From: Prosthecomicrobium sp. N25
GTDB lineage: Bacteria > Pseudomonadota > Alphaproteobacteria > Rhizobiales > Ancalomicrobiaceae
Assembly: GCF_037203705.1 (NCBI RefSeq)
Contig: NZ_JBBCAT010000002.1
Location: 310,001 to 374,000 of the forward strand
Direction: 5' to 3'
Length of the DNA: 64,000 nucleotides
In this document: positions 37,355 to 44,338 of the stretch, piece after piece
Layout: every line of letters begins with the position of its first letter
Position numbering within the stretch: position 1 is the first letter of the stretch
Made by a program: the position numbers and the translations under genes
Notes under the pieces: generated by a model
The model's database searches: none
What the model saw: only the letters and a program-made list of their open reading frames with translations
Told to the model about the DNA's origin: nothing

Positions 37355-37360
37355 AGCCCG

Positions 37361-37756
37361 ATGCTGCGACAGTTCCGAAGAATCAACGTCAAGCTCGCGA
37401 ACCTGGACCGGGACGCGTTGCTCCTGGCCGTGCGGGTCCTGCTGCTGGGGGCGGTGCTGGCCGTGGCACTGGACGCGGCCGTGGGCGGCGATACCCTGAG
37501 CGCGACCGACCTCGCCGCGACCCATCCGATGACCGTCCTGTCCGTTGGCCTCCTGCTCGGCGGGGCGGCCGGGCTGGCCCTGGGGATCAGGCCCGAGATC
37601 TCGGCCGCGCTCTTTGCCGCCGGATCGCTCTGGCTCGCCCGGGCGGACACGGACACGCTCCTCTGGGTGCTGGTCGCAATCGGCGTGGCGATGGTCGGAC
37701 CCGGCAAGCACAGCCTGTCCCGGCCACAGAAGGCCCGGCGTCGGCGGCGGGTCTGA
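37361..37756 (+). CDS. Small integral membrane protein, partner of the preceding gene
   Basis: A 131-residue protein with a basic N-terminus and about four membrane helices (LLAVRVLLLGAVLAVALDAAVGG; MTVLSVGLLLGGAAGLALGI; ISAALFAAGSLWLAR; TLLWVLVAIGVAMVGPG), ending in an arginine-rich tail. The layout, with an early R-V and a late VGPGKHS motif, resembles the last helix of DoxX-type proteins. Function unknown. It may be a diverged paralogue of the gene before it, forming a heteromeric membrane unit. Confidence 0.6.
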   Translation: MLRQFRRINVKLANLDRDALLLAVRVLLLGAVLAVALDAAVGGDTLSATDLAATHPMTVLSVGLLLGGAAGLALGIRPEISAALFAAGSLWLARADTDTLLWVLVAIGVAMVGPGKHSLSRPQKARRRRRV

Positions 37757-37839
37757 GGTCCGGAACAGATCCGGAAGCGCCACGGTTCTCAACGCGGTTC
37801 GCGGCCGCGAATCGTCCGGTTCCGACCAACGGGGTCTCG

Positions 37840-38682
37840 ATGCCGATTTGGGCCGAAGCGGCGCTCTGGGGTCTCGTCGGGGGATCGGCGCTGGTCGCGG
37901 GGGCCCTGGTCGCCTGGTGGGTCCAGGTGCCGGCCCGGCTGGTGGCGGCCGTGATGGCGGCCGGAAGCGGAATCCTGATCTCCGCGGTTTCCTTCGATCT
38001 CATGGACGAGGCCCTCGCCCGCGGCGGCTTCGCGGCGACCGCCCTCGGGTTTCTGGGCGGCGCGGCCGCCTACACGGCGGCCAATGTCGCCATCGTCCGG
38101 CGCGGCGGCGCGCACCGCAAGCGGTCCGGCACGAGCGAGGGGGAGACCCAGCGGGGCGACAGCGGGTCGGGCCTGGCGATCGCCATCGGGGCCCTGATGG
38201 ACGGCATTCCCGAATCCGTGGTGATCGGGGCTAGCCTGCTCGAGGGTACCGGGGTGAGCCTCGTCACGGTCGCGGCGGTGTTCCTCTCCAACCTGCCGGA
38301 GGGGCTCTCCAGCGCGGCCGGCATGCTGCGGGCCGGCCGCTCGCCGCGCTACGTCTTCACCGTGTGGGTCGGGATCGCGCTCGCCTCGGGAGCCGCGGCC
38401 CTCCTGGGAAACGTCCTGCTCGCCGGGGCGGCACCGGCCGTCATCGCGGCCACGACCGCCGTTGCGGCCGGGGCCATCCTGGCGATGCTGGCCGACACGA
38501 TGATCCCCGAGGCGTTCGAGAGGACCCACGAGTACGCCGGACTGATCACGGTCTGCGGGTTCCTGGCCGCCTTCCTGCTGACCAAGATCGGCGACGAGGC
38601 GGACCGCTCCGCCAGGCCGGCGCCGGCCGTCTCCTCGCGCCCGGACGGGGCCGGGGTCCGCCCGGACGGCGCCGGGCCCTAG
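37840..38682 (+). CDS. ZIP family divalent metal transporter
   Basis: A 280-residue membrane protein with eight predicted helices. The metal path is marked by GALMDGIPESVVIGAS (helix IV) and FLSNLPEGLSSAAGML (helix V), as in ZupT-type ZIP transporters that import zinc, iron or manganese; the usual histidines of these helices are replaced by aspartate and asparagine (GIPES, NLPEG), as in a known ZIP subgroup. A hydrophilic loop (HRKRSGTSEGETQRGDSGSG) separates the two halves. Start ATG 37840, 83 bases after the small membrane protein. Confidence 0.83.
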   Translation: MPIWAEAALWGLVGGSALVAGALVAWWVQVPARLVAAVMAAGSGILISAVSFDLMDEALARGGFAATALGFLGGAAAYTAANVAIVRRGGAHRKRSGTSEGETQRGDSGSGLAIAIGALMDGIPESVVIGASLLEGTGVSLVTVAAVFLSNLPEGLSSAAGMLRAGRSPRYVFTVWVGIALASGAAALLGNVLLAGAAPAVIAATTAVAAGAILAMLADTMIPEAFERTHEYAGLITVCGFLAAFLLTKIGDEADRSARPAPAVSSRPDGAGVRPDGAGP

Positions 38683-38742
38683 GGGCTGCCCGGACGGCCC
38701 CCCACAGGACCTCCGCGATGGGCGCCGCCCCGGATCGCCCCG

Positions 38743-39567
38743 TCAACGGCCGGCGAGCCAGGCCTTGAAGGCCTCGGCGTAGTCGGGATGCCAGCGCGAC
38801 AGGGGCGGCCGGTTCTCCACGATGTCGCCGGCGGCCCAGAGGATGCGCCGCTCGTCGGTGGGGCGGTCGACGTCGTTGTCGGGGCAGAGGACGTAGAAGT
38901 CGGGGCGGTCGAGGGCGTCCATCAGGAAATCGGCGACCTGTTCGGGCGTCCAGGCCCCGGCGGGCTTCTCGGAGCGGCCATGGGCCGTGAGGGACGTGAA
39001 GACGAAGCCCGGGATGAGCAGGCGCGCCTCGATACGACAGCCGGGCGTGTTGCGCAGCGCATGCTGCAGGGCCTCGGTGAAGACCTTCACGCCCGCCTTG
39101 GCGACGTTGTAGGCCGGGTCGCCCGGAGGCGTGGTGATGCCCTGCTTGGACCCGGTGTTGACGATGAGGCCGGGCGTGCCGGCCGCGATCATGGCCGGGG
39201 CGAAGACCTGGGAGCCGCGGATCACGCCCTGAAGGTTGACGGCGAGGATCCGCTCCCAGGTCCCCTCGGCGTCGAAGATCGAGCTGCCGGGCTGGATGCC
39301 GGCGTTGTTGACCAGCACGGAGGGGGTCCCGAGCCGGGCCGAGACGCCCGCGGCCAGGGCCTCCAGGGCGCTCCGGTCTGAGACGTCGGCCGGCATCGCG
39401 ACGGCGCCCGGGACTGTGGCGGCGGCCTTGTCGAGCGTGTCGCCCGGCAGGTCGACCATGGCCACGCGCATGCCCGCCTCGGCGAGGCGGTGGGCGATCG
39501 CGAGGCCGATGCCGGATGCGGCGCCGGTCACGACGGCGGCGGCTCCGGGGCGGATGGCTGGATGCAT
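38743..39567 (-). CDS. Short-chain dehydrogenase/reductase
   Basis: A 274-residue classical SDR. TGAASGIGLAIA binds the nucleotide, NNAGIQ is the structural motif, the catalytic serine is in NTGSKQG, and the YxxxK pair is in YNVAKAG. The acidic residue after strand 2 (MVDLPGD) suggests preference for NAD(H). A C-terminal extension (WHPDYAEAFKAWLAGR) is unusual. Substrate not predictable. It is divergent from the quinone oxidoreductase gene. Confidence 0.85.
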   Translation of the reverse strand: MHPAIRPGAAAVVTGAASGIGLAIAHRLAEAGMRVAMVDLPGDTLDKAAATVPGAVAMPADVSDRSALEALAAGVSARLGTPSVLVNNAGIQPGSSIFDAEGTWERILAVNLQGVIRGSQVFAPAMIAAGTPGLIVNTGSKQGITTPPGDPAYNVAKAGVKVFTEALQHALRNTPGCRIEARLLIPGFVFTSLTAHGRSEKPAGAWTPEQVADFLMDALDRPDFYVLCPDNDVDRPTDERRILWAAGDIVENRPPLSRWHPDYAEAFKAWLAGR

Positions 39568-39726
39568 GATGGTCTCCTCCGTCTCGCGGGCCGCCGCGGC
39601 GGCCGGACTTCCTTTGATCGAGGGCGGGAGCGGCGCCCGGGACGGCGCGCCGCGCTTCTCCTCGGCCGTGCCTGCGTGCTAGAGCCCGACGGACCTGCTT
39701 CAACCCCGCATCGGGAGGTCCGATCC

Positions 39727-40701
39727 ATGAAGGCCGTTCTCTGCCGCGAATTCGGGCCGCCGTCGAGCCTGACCGTCGAGGATCTGCCCGAACCGGTCGC
39801 CGGGCCCGGCGAGGCGGTGATCCGGGTCCGGGCCGTGGGGCTCAATTTCTACGACACGCTCGTGATCAAGGACCGCTACCAGTACAAGCCACCCATGCCC
39901 TTTTCGCCCGGCGGCGAGATCGCCGGCGAGGTGGAGAGCGTCGGCGCGGGGGTGACCGGCGTCAAGCCCGGCGACCGCGTGATCGCCTACACGAAGTGGA
40001 ACGGCGCGCGCGAGCGGACCGTGGCGCCGGCCGCCGAGTTGATCCCGATCCCGGAGGGCGTCGGCTATCCGGAGGCGGCCGCCGTCACGGTGACGTACGG
40101 CACGACCATGCACGCGTTCCGGGGGCGCGCGGATCTCGTGCCGGGCGAGACGGTCGCAGTGCTCGGCGCCTCGGGCGGGGTCGGGCAGGCGGCGATCGAG
40201 ATCGCGCGGCTCATGGGTGCACGAGTGATCGCCTGCGCGTCGTCGGAGGAGAAGCTCGCCTTCTGCCGCGAGATGGGGGCGCACGAGACGATCGACTACG
40301 AGCGCGAGGACCTCAAGGTCCGGCTCAGGGAACTGACCGGCGGGCGCGGGGTGGACGTCGTCTACGACGCGGTCGGCGACCGCTTCACGGAGCCGGCGGT
40401 GCGGGCGCTCGCCTGGCGGGGGCGGCTGCTGGTCATCGGCTTCGCGGCCGGCGAGATCCCGCGCATTCCGCTGAACCTGCTGCTCCTGAAGGGCTGCGAC
40501 CTGCGCGGAGTGTTCTGGGGCGAATCCCTCCGCCACGAGCCGGAGGCGCATGCGCAGAACATGGCGCAGGTTCTCGCCTGGATGGCGGAGGGGCGCCTCA
40601 GGCCGCACATCCACGCCTTCTACCCGCTCGAGGAGACCGGCCGGGCGCTCGAGGACATCGCCGGCCGGCGCGTCAAGGGCAAGGCGATCGTGGTGCCCTG
40701 A
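39727..40701 (+). CDS. NADPH:quinone oxidoreductase-like MDR protein
   Basis: A 324-residue zinc-free medium-chain reductase of the quinone oxidoreductase type: MKAVLCREFGPPSSLTVEDLPEP at the N-terminus, PGGEIAGEVESVGAGV, the Rossmann motif VLGASGGVGQAAIEIARLMGA, and the C-terminal helix region GRALEDIAGRRVKGKAIVV. No zinc-binding cysteines are present. It reduces quinones or enones with NADPH in known relatives; the true substrate is unknown. Confidence 0.88.
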   Translation: MKAVLCREFGPPSSLTVEDLPEPVAGPGEAVIRVRAVGLNFYDTLVIKDRYQYKPPMPFSPGGEIAGEVESVGAGVTGVKPGDRVIAYTKWNGARERTVAPAAELIPIPEGVGYPEAAAVTVTYGTTMHAFRGRADLVPGETVAVLGASGGVGQAAIEIARLMGARVIACASSEEKLAFCREMGAHETIDYEREDLKVRLRELTGGRGVDVVYDAVGDRFTEPAVRALAWRGRLLVIGFAAGEIPRIPLNLLLLKGCDLRGVFWGESLRHEPEAHAQNMAQVLAWMAEGRLRPHIHAFYPLEETGRALEDIAGRRVKGKAIVVP

Positions 40702-40722
40702 CGGGCCGGGTCGGGCCCGGGC

Positions 40723-41091
40723 TCAGGCGTTCTCGGAGAGGGCCTGGCGGGCCGCCGCGCGGTGGCGCTCCTCGATATGGCCGGTGACGGTGCCGAAGGC
40801 GGTCATCAGGACGGTCACGTCGTCGGTGAAGCCCAGGAAGGGCAGGAAGTCGGGCAGCACGTCGGTCGGCACGACGAAGTAGGCGAGGGCGCCGAGGATG
40901 ATGAGGCGCACGCGGCGAGGGGTGGCCGGGTCGAGCGCGCAGTAGTAGGCGGCGACCACGTCCTCGGCGAAGGGCACCGCCCGGGCCGCGCGCTTCAGCG
41001 TGGACCACAGGCCGGCGCGAACCTTGGCCTCCCGTTCCTCCTCCGGGCCGACGATCTCGGGATCGAGGAAGACGCGCTGGTCGAAGGTCAT
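40723..41091 (-). CDS. YkvA family (DUF1232) protein
   Basis: A 122-residue protein with the DUF1232 core: a short membrane-associated segment LIILGALAYFVVPTDVLPDFLPFLGFTDD, whose PxDxxPD pattern is diagnostic, followed by a helix. The N-terminal 50 residues are amphipathic helices. Function unknown; probably membrane-associated. It is convergent with the quinone oxidoreductase gene (21-base gap). Confidence 0.87.
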   Translation of the reverse strand: MTFDQRVFLDPEIVGPEEEREAKVRAGLWSTLKRAARAVPFAEDVVAAYYCALDPATPRRVRLIILGALAYFVVPTDVLPDFLPFLGFTDDVTVLMTAFGTVTGHIEERHRAAARQALSENA

Positions 41092-41162
41092 CGGCGGGCT
41101 CCGCGAGGGTGGAGGGACAGGCTCCCCGGCAGAAGATCGTGCGCCGGGGAGCGGTCTTCAAG

Positions 41163-41777
41163 TCAACGGGCGGCGGCGCGCAGCGCGCGTCCGGGATACA
41201 TCCGGCGCATCGCGGCCTCGTCCACCGGTGCCGCGGGGCCGGCGGGACGGAGCGGGTAGCCCTGCTCGACCAGGTAGGGGCCGCCGCCCTTGGAGGCCTT
41301 GGACGAGAACAGCACGAAGCGCTCGACCTCCATCCGGCCGCCCGGGAAGCCGCCGCGCACGTCGAGCCACTGGGCGACGTCGCGATGGGACGCGCCCTTC
41401 ACGCGGGCGACGGTGACGTGCGGGTGGTACTTGCGGCCCTCCGGCGGTAGGCCGAGGCGCTGCAGGATGCGCTCGTGCTCGGCCTGGAGCTCCATCAGGG
41501 CAGCGGTCGGCTCGACCCGCACGAAGACCGAATGGGGCTGCCGGCCGCCGAAGTGGTCGACGCCCCTCAGCACCAGATCGAAGCCGCGGCGGGCGACCTT
41601 GCCGAGCGCGTGCGCGACCTCGTCGGCGATGCGGTCGTCGACGTCGCCGATGAAGCGGAGCGTCACGTGGTAGTTCTCGGGATCGATCCAGGTCGCGCCT
41701 GGCAGGCCGCCGCGGAGCATCGCGATGGAGCGGGCCATCTCCTCGGTGATCTCGAGCCCGGTGAAGAGCCTCGGCAT
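41163..41777 (-). CDS. thpR: RNA 2',3'-cyclic phosphodiesterase
   Basis: A 204-residue 2H phosphoesterase. The two HxTx motifs are HVTLRF (about residue 37) and HVTVAR (about 120). The family opens cyclic 2',3'-phosphates on RNA ends to 2'-phosphates. The start at MPRLFTGLEI was chosen because the family begins with RLF-G-x-x-(I/L); the open frame continues 47 codons upstream without resemblance. The C-terminal 25 residues are an extra tail. Confidence 0.88.
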   Translation of the reverse strand: MPRLFTGLEITEEMARSIAMLRGGLPGATWIDPENYHVTLRFIGDVDDRIADEVAHALGKVARRGFDLVLRGVDHFGGRQPHSVFVRVEPTAALMELQAEHERILQRLGLPPEGRKYHPHVTVARVKGASHRDVAQWLDVRGGFPGGRMEVERFVLFSSKASKGGGPYLVEQGYPLRPAGPAAPVDEAAMRRMYPGRALRAAAR

Positions 41778-41886
41778 TGCGGTATCCTCCGACTCTGGGC
41801 CGCCTGCCGCCGGAACCGGCGAAGCGGCGGCTACGCCACGGGGAAAGTCCGTCGATCGGGGGCTCGGGTCTCCTCTGTCGTTCGCC

Positions 41887-42696
41887 TCAACGCTCGAAAC
41901 GAGCCAGGACGGGAACATGATCCGACGGCCGGTCCCAGCCGCGCGCGGCGCGCAGGACTTCCATGCCGGCGGCGCGGGTGCGCAGGTCCTCGGAGATCCA
42001 GACGTGATCGAGACGGCGGCCCTTGTCGGCCGCCGCCCAGTCGGCGGCCCGGTAGCTCCACCAAGTGTAGAGCTTCTCGGGGCAGGGCACGAAGCTGCGC
42101 ATCAGGTCGATCCAGCGCCCGCCGGTGCGGATCGCCTCCAGGGCGGCGGTCTCGCGCGGCGTGTGGCTCACCACCCCGAGGAGCTGCTTGTGGGACCAGA
42201 CGTCGTCCTCGAGCGGCGCGATGTTGAGATCGCCGACGACCACGCTCGGCATGCCGGCCGGGGCGCGGCCGATCCAGCCGGACAGTTCCTCCAGGAAGTC
42301 GAGCTTGTGGGCGAACTTGTCGTTGACGGCCGGGTCCGGCTCGTCGCCGCCGGCCGGGACGTAGAGGTTGTGCAGGTCGATCGGCCCGCCGGGGGCGTCC
42401 AGCACCACGCCGATGTGGCGGGCGTCGCCCTTGCCGCAGAAGGGGCGGCGGTCGACGGACGCGATGGGGATGCGGGAGATCACCGCCACGCCGTGGTAGC
42501 CCTTCTGGCCGTTGAGCGCGATGTGCGGGTAGCCGAGCTTGCGGAAGACGCCTTCCGGAAAATTGGCGTCCGGGCACTTGGTCTCCTGCAGGCAGATGAC
42601 GTCCGGATCCCGCTCGGCGACCAGACGCTCGATCAACCCGGTCCGTATCCGGACGGAGTTGATGTTCCAGGTGGCGAGGGTGATCGGTCGAGGCAT
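41887..42696 (-). CDS. xthA: Exodeoxyribonuclease III
   Basis: A 269-residue AP endonuclease/3'-exonuclease of the EEP superfamily. Catalytic landmarks are TWNINSVR, LQETKCPD, NLYVPAGGDEP, VVGDLNIAP, RLDHVWIS and the final SDHVPV. It cuts abasic sites and removes blocked 3' ends in base excision repair. The start at 42696 gives the canonical N-terminus PITLATWNINS. It lies 109 bases upstream of thpR and is separated from the amidotransferase by a strong terminator. Confidence 0.94.
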   Translation of the reverse strand: MPRPITLATWNINSVRIRTGLIERLVAERDPDVICLQETKCPDANFPEGVFRKLGYPHIALNGQKGYHGVAVISRIPIASVDRRPFCGKGDARHIGVVLDAPGGPIDLHNLYVPAGGDEPDPAVNDKFAHKLDFLEELSGWIGRAPAGMPSVVVGDLNIAPLEDDVWSHKQLLGVVSHTPRETAALEAIRTGGRWIDLMRSFVPCPEKLYTWWSYRAADWAAADKGRRLDHVWISEDLRTRAAGMEVLRAARGWDRPSDHVPVLARFER

Positions 42697-42755
42697 CGAA
42701 TCCGGCTGCGTCGGTCGCGGCAGGTGGAGTCTATCAAGGGCCGCCTCGAAAAGGA

Positions 42756-42790
42756 AAGCGCTCCGTCCCGGGGGGAGGGACGGAGCGCTT
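42756..42790 (-). terminator. Strong intrinsic terminator of the amidotransferase operon
   Basis: AAGCGCTCCGTCCC and GGGACGGAGCGCTT form a perfect 14-bp stem with a 7-base loop. On the leftward strand the sequence after the stem is TCCTTTTC, a fair U-tract. It lies about 200 bases beyond the amidotransferase stop codon and just before xthA. Confidence 0.8.
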
Positions 42791-42988
42791 CGGGCGGGCG
42801 GGAACCCGCCGCGCGATCGGGAGGGAATTCCGATCGCGGCCGGTCGTCCGCGGCGAGACGGGGGGCACACCTATCGGACGCCCGGCCTGTGGACCCATAT
42901 TTGGCGGCCCTGGCGGTGGGTTCAAGATGACAAGGGGCTTACTTCGGGAAGGCGACTATAAACTGACCGTGAGCTGACGTTGCGGCGC

Positions 42989-43780
42989 TCAGACGTGCTC
43001 GAGCCGGCGCGGACCGGACCGATTGGAAGGGGCGGCGGCGGCCGTCGTCTCGCCCGACAGCCAGAGGTCGAGGAAGCGCTCCAGCCACAAGCGGGTCTGG
43101 CTGTCGTAGAGATGGCGCCCTTCGAAGTGGTGGACGTGGGTCTGCGCGCCGGGGAGCTCGAAGCGGTGGGCGCCGCGCACCGTCCAGCGGTACATCATGG
43201 CAAGCGTCAGTTCCGGGTGGAACTGGATGCCGTAGGCGGCCGGCCCGACGCGGATGGCCTGGTTGGGGAAGTCGCGGCCGGCGGCGAGCAGGGTCGCGCC
43301 GGAGGGCAGGTCGAAACCCTCCCGGTGCCACTGGTAGACATGGCTCGGCCAGGACATCAGGCTGCGGCCCGCCTCCGTCGGGTCGAGGGGGTAGTAGCCG
43401 ATCTCGACGCGGCCGTGATCGTGCTGGAAGACGCGGCCGCCGAGGTGGCGCACGAGCATCTGGGCGCCGAGGCAGATGCCGAAGAACGGCTTCTCCTCGG
43501 CGAGCGGGACGGCCAGCCAGTCGATCTCGCGCCGGACGAAGTCGTCCTCGTCGTTGGCGCTCATTGGGCCGCCGAACACGATGACTCCGGCATGGTCGGC
43601 GAGCGTGTCGGGCAGGGGATCGCCGTAGCGCGGCCGGCGGATGTCGAGCACGTAGCCCCGCCGGGTGAGCAACTGGCCGACCCGGCCCGGCGAGGAGGTC
43701 TCCTGGTGCAGGACGACCAGGATGCGGGGCAGGGGCGCGGGCTTCGCTCGGGACCGGGGCATTCTCTCGCGAACCATCAT
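42989..43780 (-). CDS. Class I glutamine amidotransferase-like protein
   Basis: A 263-residue protein consisting of a single class I amidotransferase domain. The nucleophile elbow is GICLGAQML, and the catalytic histidine and glutamate are in GIQFHPEL. IVFGGPMSANDEDD marks the oxyanion region. Free-standing members of this type are often annotated as GMP synthase-like; no synthetase partner is adjacent. The start is ambiguous: ATGs at 43780, 43777 and 43762 are in frame, and an 8-bp stem (43784-43802) sits just before the first two. It is last in the operon after terB. Confidence 0.82.
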   Translation of the reverse strand: MMVRERMPRSRAKPAPLPRILVVLHQETSSPGRVGQLLTRRGYVLDIRRPRYGDPLPDTLADHAGVIVFGGPMSANDEDDFVRREIDWLAVPLAEEKPFFGICLGAQMLVRHLGGRVFQHDHGRVEIGYYPLDPTEAGRSLMSWPSHVYQWHREGFDLPSGATLLAAGRDFPNQAIRVGPAAYGIQFHPELTLAMMYRWTVRGAHRFELPGAQTHVHHFEGRHLYDSQTRLWLERFLDLWLSGETTAAAAPSNRSGPRRLEHV

Positions 43781-43842
43781 GGCGCGGCCCGCGGCGGGCC
43801 GCCTTGCACTGCAGCAATCATGACCCGCGGAGGGGGCGGGAA

Positions 43843-44313
43843 TCAACCGGGCACGTCGTCGATTCCAAGGCGTTCCTCGACCTTCTTGCGCAGCAGCACG
43901 CGGTCGCGGGTGCCGATGTCCAGAAGTTCGGCGACGCGCCAGACCACGTTGTCCTCGAACTCGTGCAGGCTGCCGTCGGCCAGGACCGCCTCCCACAGGA
44001 GCTCGACGACCGCGGCGCGCGACTCGGGCGGGAGGCTGCGCTTCAGGACGCTGGTGAAGCCGTAGAGGTCGACTGCCTCGCCGTCCGCGGCCCGGGCCTG
44101 GTCGAGGAGAGCTGCCAGATCGTCGCCGTGCAGGCCGTAGCGGCGTGCCAGCACGTCCTCGATCCGGCGCCGCTCGGCGTCGCCGAAGGTGCCGTCGATC
44201 CCGACGGCGTGCACCAGGAGAGCAGCGGTGGCGAGGCGTTCGTCCAGGGCGGGCATGGGCGCCGGTTCGCGTCCGCCGAGATCGGAAAGGAGGCGCTTCA
44301 AGACGTCGAACAT
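43843..44313 (-). CDS. TerB family protein
   Basis: A 156-residue helical protein of the TerB/DjlA-like fold: LVHAVGIDGTFGDAERRRIEDVLARRYGL is the first acidic metal-binding segment, and LWEAVLADGSLHEFEDNVVWRVAELLDI the second. TerB proteins are associated with tellurite resistance and stress signalling, but solitary copies have unknown roles. It starts 25 bases after the GGDEF-EAL gene, implying cotranscription. Confidence 0.87.
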   Translation of the reverse strand: MFDVLKRLLSDLGGREPAPMPALDERLATAALLVHAVGIDGTFGDAERRRIEDVLARRYGLHGDDLAALLDQARAADGEAVDLYGFTSVLKRSLPPESRAAVVELLWEAVLADGSLHEFEDNVVWRVAELLDIGTRDRVLLRKKVEERLGIDDVPG

Positions 44314-44338
44314 GGGAGGACTCCGGCCTGGGCCGGAT

